47,019 nucleotides of DNA. Source: Thraustochytrium sp. TN22 (taxonomy: Eukaryota; Sar; Bigyra; Thraustochytrida; Thraustochytriidae). The notes under the pieces are model-generated. The model was not told the origin of the DNA. It saw nothing but the letters and a program-made list of their open reading frames with translations, and did not search any database. This document shows positions 9,901 to 17,762 of this stretch, piece after piece. The stretch is taken from NCBI GenBank assembly GCA_013306675.1, contig JABLUY010000265.1, positions 1 through 47,019 on the forward strand, given 5' to 3'. How positions within the stretch are numbered: position 1 is the first letter of the stretch; each line of letters starts with the position of its first letter. A program made the translations under genes and the position numbers.

Positions 9901-11647
9901 CGCGCAGGTTGGCCTTGCCCTTGAGTGTGGCGAGTGAGCCGATGAGCGAGCCGCGACCGAGCGTGCTGACCTTGCCAAGCGTGCCGCCGCCCTGGATGCG
10001 CGCGAAGATGATGAGGTCGTTGAAGACGTAGACGCGAGCGCGCTGGCGCTTGTTCTCGGCGAAGGGCGCTTCGCGCATGAGCACGTCCTCGGTGCGCACG
10101 AAGCGGCGCGAGGGCGTGACGAGGCCGGAGCAGCCGGCCTCGCCGCCCAGCTCGAGGTAAGCCTTCATGACTTGGTCCTGGTTCTCCGCCTCGCTCACTT
10201 TGGTGTTGACCATGTCGGCAATGTCCTGCACGACCTTCTCGGCGTGGCAGAGCTCCTTGACGTGCTGGTGGAAGTCTGGGTCGTCCTCGCGCATGGCCGC
10301 CAGCTTCTTCATGTGGTTGAGCAGCTCGCGGAAGAGCAGCGGGTACTTGCAGATTCGCTGCACGGGTTTGATGAGCAGGCTCTGGAGCGAGGACTGCGCG
10401 TTCTTCTTGCGCGCCTCGCGGCGCTGCAAGAAGTTGCCCAGCTCACGGCTCGACTCACGCAGGTTGCTGAGGCGCTCGAGCGCCGCGCTGTACTGGTGGC
10501 AGTAGACCCAGTACATCTTGAAGAAGGGCACGACGCGGACAAACTCCTTGGCGAAGACGCCTGCCACCTCGCACAGGGACGGGATCTCGCCGTTGCGGCT
10601 GATGCGCAGCACGCCGCTCTGCAGCCCGGTGAGAAGCTCGGCATTCACGTCAAGGATGTTCTCGACATTGTTGAAGATGAGCGTCAGGTCCTCGTTGCTG
10701 ATGAGTCGCTCGCCGCTGTCGCTCTTGCAGGCTTCGCGCAGCGGCTGGATGTACTCCGACACCAGCTTGCGCATGTCCTGCACGTAGGCACGCTCCGTGT
10801 CGAGCAGCTCGCGAAAGACCTTGATGCTCTGGACCTGGTCCTTGCTCTGCCGCGCGCTCGAGCTCGCCTCGCCGTCCGCGCTGCTGCCGCCGGACTTGGC
10901 GTTGCCAGCGCCTACCCACATAATCATGCGCTCGAACACGGCAGTGGTCTTTACGCCGTCCAGGAGGGCGGTCTCCTCGTCGACTCCGGCGCCAGCGCCC
11001 GTCGGCGTCGTGGGCGACCGCGGGGTGCTAGCCAGATTCGACTCGGACGAGGCGGAGGAGGAGGAGGACTGCCGTTTGCCGCCGTCATTGCTCTTGGACT
11101 CCACGTCGTCCGTCTGCAGCACGAGGTCGTTGCGCAGCCGGCCCGCCGACGCATTCTCGCTCTCGCCCTCGTTCTTCTTCATGCTCGCCTGCCGCTGCAG
11201 CTTCTGCGCCGCCTCGGCCTGCTGCGCTTGCAGGATGGACCGCGCACTGGCGGTGCGCGGCGGGCCCTTGCCCTTGGTTACGGTCCGCAGCGCGTCGCAG
11301 AGCTCCTCGTAGAGGTCCTGGCGCGCGCATGCGAGTGGGATGGCGTTGGCCGCGCCCGGATTGAGCGTCACCTCGCGCTTGGCGTCGTCCATGGCCAGCG
11401 AGAGCATGGCGGCCTCGAGCCAGACCAGCTCCGGCTTGCGCCGTGAGAAGGTCGACTTCTTGCGCACTTGCGACACCAGCAGCACGTCAGAGCACACCAG
11501 AAGGTGCATGTCGGTCTTCTTGCGCCCCGTCAGCTCCGCCGACTCGAAGAGCAGCCGCCGTCCCGGCTTGGCCAGGTCCGCCGACGGGCACCGCAGCACC
11601 TTGGCCCACTCCAGGAGCTCTGGGTCGCGCAGCGACTTGGTGGACAT
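6947..11647 (-). CDS. Multidomain Rho guanine nucleotide exchange factor (PH, DH-PH, PDZ, DH-PH)
   Basis: A 1566-residue single-exon protein. An N-terminal PH-like domain (about 25-125) is followed by a DH domain (about 270-490) with KVFRELLDTERAYVQDM and the conserved helix QSLLIKPVQRICKYPLLFRE. Next come a PH-like domain (about 500-710), a Ser/Ala-rich linker, a PDZ domain (about 862-945) with carboxylate loop GPLGIALE, and another Ala/Gly-rich linker. A second DH domain (about 1130-1342) again carries QSLLIKPVQRICKYPLL, followed by a second PH-like domain (about 1360-1495). DH domains load GTP on Rho/Rac/Cdc42 GTPases; PH domains position them at membranes and PDZ domains bind C-terminal peptides. 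The two DH-PH halves probably arose by internal duplication and then diverged. The start is the ATG at 11647, preceded by a long polypyrimidine (coding-strand) tract. Likely target: actin regulation. Confidence 0.93.
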   Translation of the reverse strand: MSTKSLRDPELLEWAKVLRCPSADLAKPGRRLLFESAELTGRKKTDMHLLVCSDVLLVSQVRKKSTFSRRKPELVWLEAAMLSLAMDDAKREVTLNPGAANAIPLACARQDLYEELCDALRTVTKGKGPPRTASARSILQAQQAEAAQKLQRQASMKKNEGESENASAGRLRNDLVLQTDDVESKSNDGGKRQSSSSSASSESNLASTPRSPTTPTGAGAGVDEETALLDGVKTTAVFERMIMWVGAGNAKSGGSSADGEASSSARQSKDQVQSIKVFRELLDTERAYVQDMRKLVSEYIQPLREACKSDSGERLISNEDLTLIFNNVENILDVNAELLTGLQSGVLRISRNGEIPSLCEVAGVFAKEFVRVVPFFKMYWVYCHQYSAALERLSNLRESSRELGNFLQRREARKKNAQSSLQSLLIKPVQRICKYPLLFRELLNHMKKLAAMREDDPDFHQHVKELCHAEKVVQDIADMVNTKVSEAENQDQVMKAYLELGGEAGCSGLVTPSRRFVRTEDVLMREAPFAENKRQRARVYVFNDLIIFARIQGGGTLGKVSTLGRGSLIGSLATLKGKANLRVTHSFDLDQCRSVKKLNIVDEEGRHAFELRRVSRVESARKSGVGAAAASGQPAAATAAAGAGSGAAASRTSTQIQRFEIWCESGPASSALMTAIETSLSKLSEHNETRETAIPNQGRSRAWHARAKPRGWRSSLDGGSLTRELVSQASIVAAKGPNDGDDHAAFGNGDASASSSASSSTTSSSSTSDGLPGTEPSTPSAAGAKTNAANATSASAAAAAAAAAAVASVGQAADGEDAAAEASSGARRLHTRQQSMQQSKLSLDGIKSRYEVAPRLQPDASTGGTVNLDVDFPAGPLGIALENSKHPKGVLVACVAALSVAERGGVALGDRVTAVGGNAVPLDATWDQVVDIIKSLPRPLTISFERTAETVAAAEAKRNNASSTKSGKRSRKTSTGSGASVSTRTGGAATDDDTASATSLSPASGRRTSASSSGSGTSRSAGPGAAADADGGVSGSAAAAAAAAAAAAGASPAGGSPAPRTGQRQWAAKMDRRKASMGTTRLLSLQELEACYKAAAAADQATEGGEAVFAKLEARATAEADEKQRRALSKTASVLREVFITEKTYVCDLRKIIGEYMLPLRQARSEKGNAALMESDDEQAVFLNVEGILKINAELLKNLQQGLETLAAQEDPPLKDVVGLFTHELQVILPFLKVYSTYCHRYSGALAKLISCRQANKQLDALLTQREARPENQHHSLQSLLIKPVQRICKYPLLVRSLQEAVAALPADAIGTAARQELDRAAEAVEAIAAQVNQKVSDAENIDRVLQIYKQLGGESGCSEPLVEPHRRFVSEDEVNVHTAPFHEGKPQKLQLFLFNDLMLLAELKKRNSGTGEPAYRLLYTVDLRKCDAKPHPSPDEAAFQVTQVTRSVSKQNTNGSISNKVSTCIEKFRIGCGTKAVRDRLLDAISKEIETLVEADTASGSNSLRRAHSRGDSLRRASNSSSTSSVANNKRVWNTKRGTTGKLSLEDMENRYHRNAIATASAAPP

Positions 11648-11667
11648 TGTGCCTCGGCGCCGAAAGC

Positions 11668-11743
11668 AAAGAAGAAGAAGAAGAAGAAGAGGAAGAGGAG
11701 GAGGAGGAAGAAGAAGAAGAAGAAGAAGAAGAAGAAGGAGAAG
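11668..11743 (+). repeat. GAA/GAG purine tract in RhoGEF 5' UTR
   Basis: About 76 bases of pure purine triplets lie 20 bases upstream of the RhoGEF ATG. Read on the coding strand this is a CTT/CTC polypyrimidine tract within the probable 5' UTR. It could serve as a core promoter or initiator-type element, or simply be a microsatellite. Confidence 0.85.
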
Positions 11744-12779
11744 TTCTGCGAGTCCGCGTCGAGCAGCTAGTCAGCTAGCGCGCTAGCTGCCCCTGTCTTT
11801 TTCGAAAAAAAAAAAAGCGCGAGCGCTGCGCTTGCCTTTCGACGCGACGCAGCGCGAAGGCGGCGCGGCGCGGCGCGGCGCGAAGGCGCGACGCGCGAGA
11901 GGCCGCGGCTCCCGCGCCGCGCGCAGCTGCGCGCGCGAGCGAGCGAGGCGGCGCCGAGTCTGACGCAGCGCCGCGCGCGTCGCGCTGCAGTGGAGCACAG
12001 CCCGGCCGACCGAGGCGTGAACTGTCCCCCCGAGGGAGGCGAGGCCAGCCACAGCTGGCCGAGCACAGCGCCGTGCTCGGGCGAGGCGGCAGGCAGGCGG
12101 CCGGGGGCGGTCGCGTCCCGCGCTCGCCGCCGCGCGTTTCCTCGGTCTCCTCACCTCGAAGCCGCGGCGATGGCAGTGGCAGTGGCCGCGGCGATGGACT
12201 GACTGACTGACTGACTGGGTCGCGCTCGGGCCCGCGCTCGCCGTCTCTTTCTCTTCGACTTTCCTAGGCTATAACTGCGGCGCAGTCAAGCAACCCGCTG
12301 GTCGATGTCGGACGCTCTCGTACGCTACTACGCTACCCGGGCCCTACAACGACACAAGCACTGCGAGCAAACGACTTGGAGGAGCTCTGGCTTTTCTCCT
12401 AAAGAGGTCATTGGGTCCCTCACGATGATGCTTCACACGCGGTGGGCAAGATGGAGGGCAGCGCTGTCGCCTCTGATCAGCGCAGCCAGAGGGGAAGCGC
12501 AGTCTCCCGAGGAGCCTTGCGTCGCCTCTACGCCCACTGCAGCGTCTTCTGGCCCTCGGCAGGGTGGGGCGATCGATGGAAAAGGGCATTCTATGAGAGC
12601 AGGTAGGTGGTAGGTAGGCACGGGCCCACGCGCGACCAAGTCCGCCTCGGGCATGCATGGAGGCATGGAGGCAGGCAGGCAGGCAGCCTGAGGCAGGCAG
12701 ACGAGAGGGGAGGTCGAGGTTAGCTCGCGTTTGGGACAGAGGCCGAGCGCCAGGGCCAGAGCGGGGCGCGCAAGCTTGC

Positions 12780-12948
12780 TGCAATTACCAGCCAGTTTAA
12801 TTGCTTGCTCTCTTACTCGCTCTCTTGATCTCACTCTTGATCTATCTCCTCGCTCCAAACACCTGCAATTCCCAGCCAGTTTTTAATTGCTTGCTCTCTT
12901 ACTCGCTCTCTTGATCTCACTCTTGATCTATCTCCTCGCTCCAAACAC
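12780..12948. repeat. Tandem duplication of an 83/85-bp unit
   Basis: Copy 1 (12780-12862) and copy 2 (12864-12948) both run from TGCAATT to CCAAACAC. They differ by one substitution near the left end and a TT insertion in copy 2. The second copy stops six bases before the stop codon of the TACO1-like gene, so the duplication lies in its 3' UTR. The near identity implies a recent event. Confidence 0.95.
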
Positions 12949-12953
12949 GCGCA

Positions 12954-13877
12954 CTACCGGACGTTGTGGAAAACCTTGGAGACGTCATCGTCGTTCTCGA
13001 GGGCCTCGACGAGCTTCTCAAACGAGGCGTGCAGGTCAGCGTCGTCGATGGAAATGGGCATTTTGGGGTCGTAGATGATCTGCACGTGGTGCGGCTCAAG
13101 GCCTGCCTTGGCGGCAGCCTTGGCTGTGGCCTCGAGGTCGGAGACGGCGCAGATAACCTCGACGGCCGGGCCGACGTGGTCCGAGTCGTCGCCGGCCGCT
13201 TCGGCGTCGCCGGCAGTCGCGGCCGGGTCGACCTCAAAGTCGGCGGCGTCCGGAAGCACGACGTCGGAGGCGCCCGCCTCGATGGCAGCCTCGGCGGCCG
13301 CCTCGGCGGCATCTTCAGAAGCCACGGGCAGCGCGAAGTAGCCCACGTGGTCGAAGGCAAAGTTGGCCGTGTTGGACTCCAGGTGGCCACCGTACTTGGA
13401 GAAGAGGTGGCGCAGGTTCGGCACGGTGCGCCGGCGGTTGTCCGTGAGGGCCTCCACCATGAAGAGCGAGCCGCCCGGCCCCGCGCCCTCGTACAGCACG
13501 TGTTCGACCCGGTCGCCATCGTGCTTAATCTCGCCCGAGCCGATCCTTGCAGCCTTCTCCAGCAGCTGCTTGGGCACGCTCGCCCTGTGCGCGCGGCGCA
13601 GAACGGCGTCCAGCGCGAAGTTCATCGTCGGGTCGCTGCCGCCGGCCGCAGCCACCATGACCTCGCGCGAGAACTTCTGGTACAGCTTATGCTTTTGCGC
13701 GTCATTGCGCGCCTTCTTGTGCTTGATGTTGGCCCACTTGGAGTGCCCCTGTGTCGTGCCGCCCGTCCGCGTCGTCAGCCGCCCGTCGCCCAAGCCGCGT
13801 CGCGCCGCGCAGCGCAGCGCTACGCCGCGCCGCGCCGCGCCGCGCCGCGCCGTCCCGGCCGCCCGGCCCGCCGCCAT
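12954..13877 (-). CDS. TACO1: YebC/TACO1 family translational activator, probably mitochondrial
   Basis: A 307-residue YebC-family protein. In mitochondria TACO1 promotes translation, notably of cytochrome oxidase subunit I. Residues 1 to about 43 are Arg/Ala-rich with one acidic residue and look like a mitochondrial presequence. The family start follows: GHSKWANIKHKKARNDAQK, then FSREVMVAAAGGSDP, and YEGAGPGGSLFMVEALTDN with NRRRTV. The third domain carries about 25 extra acidic/alanine-rich residues compared with bacterial YebC (around PDAADFEVDPAATAGDAEAAGDD). The ATG at 13877 is the first in frame and gives the presequence. The gene is divergent from RPABC4 across 377 bp. Confidence 0.93.
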   Translation of the reverse strand: MAAGRAAGTARRGAARRGVALRCAARRGLGDGRLTTRTGGTTQGHSKWANIKHKKARNDAQKHKLYQKFSREVMVAAAGGSDPTMNFALDAVLRRAHRASVPKQLLEKAARIGSGEIKHDGDRVEHVLYEGAGPGGSLFMVEALTDNRRRTVPNLRHLFSKYGGHLESNTANFAFDHVGYFALPVASEDAAEAAAEAAIEAGASDVVLPDAADFEVDPAATAGDAEAAGDDSDHVGPAVEVICAVSDLEATAKAAAKAGLEPHHVQIIYDPKMPISIDDADLHASFEKLVEALENDDDVSKVFHNVR

Positions 13878-14141
13878 CGATCGGTGCGAGTGGAATCAGT
13901 TCAACCTACCGCCAGGCCGCGCCGCGCGAGGCGCACGGGCGCCGCGCGAGGCGCGCCCGCCCAGGCCGCCGCCACCGCCGCGAGCATGGCGCGCAGCCGG
14001 AGCAGTTCTGGCGTCCTATCCACGGCGCAGCAAAGCTGCCAACGCAGCTCCAGCGCGTGGCGGTCGGGCCAGCCGGCTGCCGGCGAGTGGCCGCGGCGGC
14101 AAACAGCCAAGGCGCGTGAGGCGGGCAGGCGGCTCTCGCGC

Positions 14142-14172
<31 letters not shown>

Positions 14173-14254
14173 GCGCGCGCGGCGGCGGCGGCAGCGGCGG
14201 CGGCAGCGGCGGCGGTGGCAGCGGCAGGCGGCGGCAGCGCCTCGCGGCGGCACC
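13878..14254. other. Divergent promoter region TACO1 / RPABC4
   Basis: 377 bases shared by two divergent genes, both of which start with ATG. It is GC-rich, with a GGC run near 14147-14172 and a GGCGGCAGC-type repeat near 14180-14240 directly upstream of the RPABC4 ATG. No other feature is visible. Confidence 0.6.
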
Positions 14255-14470
14255 ATGAGCAGCGGCGGCCCGACCGGCGATGCGAAGCAGCAGGAGGCCG
14301 TGCGGCAGCAGGTGGCGAGCTCGCTGGCCGCTGGTATTACCTACGAGTGCGGCGACTGCGCCGCCAAGGTGCAGCTCAAGCCGCGCGACCCTGTGCTCTG
14401 CAACAGCTGTGGCTATCGCATTCTGTACAAGGTCCGCACGCAGCGCCTGCAGCAGTACGAGGCGCGCTGA
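14255..14470 (+). CDS. RPB12: DNA-directed RNA polymerases I, II and III subunit RPABC4 (Rpb12)
   Basis: A 71-residue protein. The C-terminal half is a four-cysteine zinc ribbon (Cys32, Cys35, Cys49, Cys52) in the form YECGDC…CNSCGYRILYKVR, followed by the basic tail RTQRLQQYEAR. This is diagnostic for the smallest shared subunit of the three nuclear RNA polymerases, which sits at the Rpb3/Rpb2 interface. Residues 1-28 are a non-conserved, Gln/Ala-rich leader. The length matches other eukaryotes (about 58-70 residues). No intron. Confidence 0.96.
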   Translation: MSSGGPTGDAKQQEAVRQQVASSLAAGITYECGDCAAKVQLKPRDPVLCNSCGYRILYKVRTQRLQQYEAR

Positions 14471-15664
14471 GGTCCAGCGAGAGTTGCGACCACGGCCAAG
14501 GGCTCGCTGCTGCTGGCTGCTGCACATGTCTCACCTTGAGTGATCTGATCTGTTTCCAAATCATCATACTTTCTACTTTCAATGTCACTGTTTGCGTGCA
14601 GAGCGCCTCGCTTCGCAGCCTCGAGCTTCGCAACCTCTCGAGCTTCGCAACCTCTCGAGCTCCGCAACCTCTCGAGCTCCGCAACCTCTCGAGCTCCGCA
14701 ACCTCGCGAGCTTTGCAAGCTCGCTCGAAATCGAGCTTTGCAATCTTCTTCTTCTTCTTCTTCTTCTTCTTCTCTTCATCCCTCTTCAACTTTTGTTTTC
14801 ACGGCAGCCTGAGGGAGTGAGTCGCAGCCTCACGAACGACCCAAGGCCAACTGATTCGGTAGATGGGGAGCTGCATGATTGCCATCGTCCACCTCGACGG
14901 CTAGCTTTTTCTTAGCTTCTGGCTAGCTAGCCGATGCCGCCGACCAGGCAGCTAACTTGCTTGCGCTAGGTAGAGGCGGCGGCCGGCGGCTCCGCATTAG
15001 GCCTAACCTACAAGGGAGGGCCGGCCCGCGGTCAGCGCGTTGCCGCGTCCCCAACGAACAAGGTTCCTGCGCCGAAGCCGCCAGCCAGCCAGGCAGGCGA
15101 GTCGGAGAAGCGAAAGCAAATCCGGGCGCGCCGGCCCCGCCGCTGGCGAGCGTCGTCCGGCCGGGCTCCGAGTCTGGCGGCCATCACCAGCGGCCAGGGC
15201 GGGCTCCTTTGCCCTTTGCAGCTCACGTACGACTGACAAACTGCTAAACTTACTTACACCGGCACGCGGCACGGCGGCGGGCCTGTTCATTGCGGCACGG
15301 CGGCGGCGGACTCGAGCCGCGCGCGGCGGGGCGGCAGGCGGGCAGGCAGACGCGCAAAGGCGACGGCGGCGCGGCGGCGTGCGGCGAGGGGCGGCTGCGC
15401 GCGCAGACGGGCGCGCGGGCGCGCCTCGCGGCGCGAGGCGCCGCACGAGGCGCAGCGCCGGGCGCGGAATTCGCCGCGCGACATCGGGCCGTGGTCGCTC
15501 GGTCGCTCGGAGCCCGGGTAGTCGTTCCGAAGGGCGAGGGAGCGAGCGGCCACGGCGCGGAGGGCGGGCGACAGACCAGGTACGCGGCGAGGCAGGCGCG
15601 CGCCGGAGCCCGCCCCGGTCCTCCTCCGGTCTGCGTTGCAGTGGCGTGACCTAGGTCCGCGACC
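14471..15664. other. Intergenic region with repeat array
   Basis: About 1.2 kb between RPABC4 and the ankyrin-like gene, both on the plus strand. It holds the 17-bp tandem array, a TTC microsatellite near 14744-14773, a GCTAGCTAGC cluster near 14921-14933 and GC-rich promoter-like sequence from about 15250. No gene is supported. Confidence 0.6.
14617..14741 (+). repeat. 17-bp tandem repeat array containing CTCGAG palindromes
   Basis: Consecutive units of AACCTCTCGAGCTCCGC at 14632, 14649, 14666, 14683 and 14700, flanked by a partial unit at 14617 and a diverged longer one at 14717-14741. Each of the central four units holds the palindrome CTCGAG. Units one and two have TTC where later ones have TCC. 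It lies about 150 bases past the RPABC4 stop codon. Confidence 0.9.
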
Positions 15665-17560
15665 ATGGGCTTTCTGGTGATGCAAAAGGCGCGGCTCGCC
15701 GGGAAGCGGCGCGCGCGCACGCAAAAGTATCTCGTGGAGCTGCTGCAGCGGTGCGCGGCGGGCGACCCGGAGGCAGTGCGCGATGTGGTGGGCAAGGTGG
15801 ACCCGCGGCTCAAGGAGATCGGAGCGACCCGAGAGATGGAGAAGATGGTGCAAAACTACGTGGAGACGGCCGTGGAGCAGGCGTTTCGCATGCGAAACCT
15901 GGCGGTGCTGGCGCCGCTCGTGGAGGCGCGGCACTGGAACTTCGAGGTGCAGGTGGGCGAGGACAAGAGGTCGTTCCGTGACCGCATCTTGGACGTGGCC
16001 ATGCTCAAGGCGCTGTCCACGGTGAATTTGGCTGGCGTGCAGCTCGTCCTCCGGTACTCGCATTGGGTGCCGCGCACGCACCACACCTTCATCCTGGTGG
16101 CCTGCCGTTGCGACAATGAGGAGGTTGTGCGCGTCATGCTGACGGACCGGCGCATGCGCGAGGGCAAGGCGAACCGGGCGCAGTGGGAGGACGCGGCGCT
16201 CGAGTCGGCGCGCAACCGGCGCATGCACACGCTGGACGCCATCATGGCCGGCGGCGTGCTGCCGCGGCTTGGCGTGGCTGGCACCGCGATCCTGCACGCC
16301 GCCTGCGCGCGTGGCAACACGAGCGTGGCGCGCGCCGCGCTCGCGGCGCCTGACCTCGCGCTGGCGGTCTGCGGCGGCGAGGCGCTGCAGCTCGCCGCGA
16401 GCGGGGGCCACACCGAGGTGGTCGACCTCCTGCTTCGCACCGGCCGCATTGATCCGGCGCAGGGCGGGAGCTGGTCCGCGCTGGAGCAGGCGACCGCGTT
16501 CGGGCACGAAGGCGCGACGGCGCTCCTGCTGCGCCATCTGCGCGGCCGCCCCGAGGCCGCCGCGGTGCGCGCGGGCGCTCTGTTGCAGACACTGAACTCG
16601 GCCTCTAGCCTTGCCACGGCGCACCTCGTGCTGGACGAGGCCGGCGAGGACCTGGCGCCGGTCGTGCGAAGCGCCGCGCTCGCGGCCGCCTGCCAACGCG
16701 ACCTTCGTATGCAGGGCATCGACCCGAGCGCGGCGCGCGACTTCGTGCTGCGTATCGTGGGCGACGAGGGCCAGGACGCCGCGCGCGTTGCTGCCAAGAG
16801 CGAGCCCACCGTTCGGGCGCTCCTGCTGTGGGCAGTGCGTGCCGGCGAGGATGCCCTGCTGCTGCGCTGGCTCGCCGGACTCGACGTTTCGCGCGGCGCC
16901 GCGCAGGCGCTTCTGGTCCAGGCCTGCTCTGCGCCTGATGTGCGCATCTTCCGGCTCATTCTGGCCAACGAGCGCGTGCAAAAGGAGGCCGACCCGAGCG
17001 CGGCCTGGCGCAACGCGGCCAGCATCCGTCATCGCGCTGTGGCGCATGCCCTCATGCACCACGAGCGCCTGCGCGCAGGCGGCAACACGGCTGAGGCGCG
17101 CGACCTAGCGCTCCAGGACGCATGCGTCTCCGGTAACGTGCTCGTGGTGCGCGAGCTGCTGCGAGACCCCCGCGCGCGAGTCATGCCCAGGATGGTGCGA
17201 ATGGCGCTCATGGCGCCGCCCACGCTGTCGCGCCCGCTGCTGCACGCGCTTATGCGCCGTCCCAGGGTGTACCTGCGCCCGCATGCCGCCGCGCACATCC
17301 AGGAGCACTTCATCGTTGAGGCGCATCGGCTGGAGGCCGACGCACGCGCTCGCGCGCGCTCCGCGCTCGCGCTTGCTCTCGCCGTGCAGGGCAGCCTTGC
17401 CATGAACGCCGACACCGCCATGCACATTTGCGTCATGGCCCTGGGCGACGACCTCGTGCACGCTGGCTGGGGCTCGGCGGATATCGCGGGCCGCGCTGGC
17501 CAGATGCTTTCTCGCGCGCGCCTTTTGCCAGACGCGAAGAGCCCGTGTGAGACCTCATAA
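15665..17560 (+). CDS. Ankyrin-repeat-like protein
   Basis: A 631-residue alpha-helical protein. The clearest ankyrin repeats lie around residues 205-300: GTAILHAACARGNTSVARAA, then GGEALQLAASGGHTEVVDLL and a following ALEQATAFGHEGATALLLRHL. Similar but degenerate helix pairs occupy 100-200 (VACRCDNEEVVRVML) and 380-520 (QDACVSGNVLVVRELLRDPR), so most of the protein is probably a divergent ankyrin solenoid. There is no transmembrane segment or catalytic domain. Ankyrin proteins mediate protein contacts; the partner is unknown. The N-terminus is basic (KARLAGKRRARTQK). The start is the ATG at 15665, in good context (GACCATGG). Confidence 0.85.
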   Translation: MGFLVMQKARLAGKRRARTQKYLVELLQRCAAGDPEAVRDVVGKVDPRLKEIGATREMEKMVQNYVETAVEQAFRMRNLAVLAPLVEARHWNFEVQVGEDKRSFRDRILDVAMLKALSTVNLAGVQLVLRYSHWVPRTHHTFILVACRCDNEEVVRVMLTDRRMREGKANRAQWEDAALESARNRRMHTLDAIMAGGVLPRLGVAGTAILHAACARGNTSVARAALAAPDLALAVCGGEALQLAASGGHTEVVDLLLRTGRIDPAQGGSWSALEQATAFGHEGATALLLRHLRGRPEAAAVRAGALLQTLNSASSLATAHLVLDEAGEDLAPVVRSAALAAACQRDLRMQGIDPSAARDFVLRIVGDEGQDAARVAAKSEPTVRALLLWAVRAGEDALLLRWLAGLDVSRGAAQALLVQACSAPDVRIFRLILANERVQKEADPSAAWRNAASIRHRAVAHALMHHERLRAGGNTAEARDLALQDACVSGNVLVVRELLRDPRARVMPRMVRMALMAPPTLSRPLLHALMRRPRVYLRPHAAAHIQEHFIVEAHRLEADARARARSALALALAVQGSLAMNADTAMHICVMALGDDLVHAGWGSADIAGRAGQMLSRARLLPDAKSPCETS

Positions 17561-17692
17561 GGCGCTCGCCCGCGCCCGCTCGCTTCCGAGCTACTAGGCC
17601 AGGGCTCGGCGAGTATTTGTACATGCGCGCGCGCGCGCGCGCTGGTCTAGCTGGCCTGGTCTGGTCTGTTGCGCTCTCTGGCCTAGCTAGCG

Positions 17693-17762
17693 AGCGAGCT
17701 CATGACGAGGGTCATGAGCCGCCGCCACAGGCCAGCGAGCTCATGACGAGGGTCATGAGCCG
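17693..17762. repeat. Duplicated hairpin spanning a stop codon
   Basis: The 29-base sequence starting AGCGAGCTCATGACGAGGGT occurs at 17693-17721 and again at 17734-17762. Each copy contains the inverted repeat GCTCATGAC-GAGG-GTCATGAGC (9-bp stem, 4-base loop). The right copy contains the TGA stop (complement at 17753-17755) of the minus-strand gene. Confidence 0.93.

Larger units (their letters stand above)
11648..12953. other. 5' region of the RhoGEF gene and 3' region of TACO1
   Basis: 1.3 kb with no supportable gene. From left: a GAA/GAG tract, AGCTAG-rich sequence at 11766-11788, an A12 run near 11806, very GC-rich palindromic stretches to 11990, (GACT)n near 12197-12218, an AGGC tetranucleotide run near 12668-12690, and finally the 83/85-bp tandem duplication. 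Open frames here lack any recognisable domain. Confidence 0.6.

Noticed and set aside
14617-14741. 17-bp array considered as a CRISPR array
   Set aside because: Units are directly adjacent with no unique spacers and the context is a eukaryotic 3' flank.
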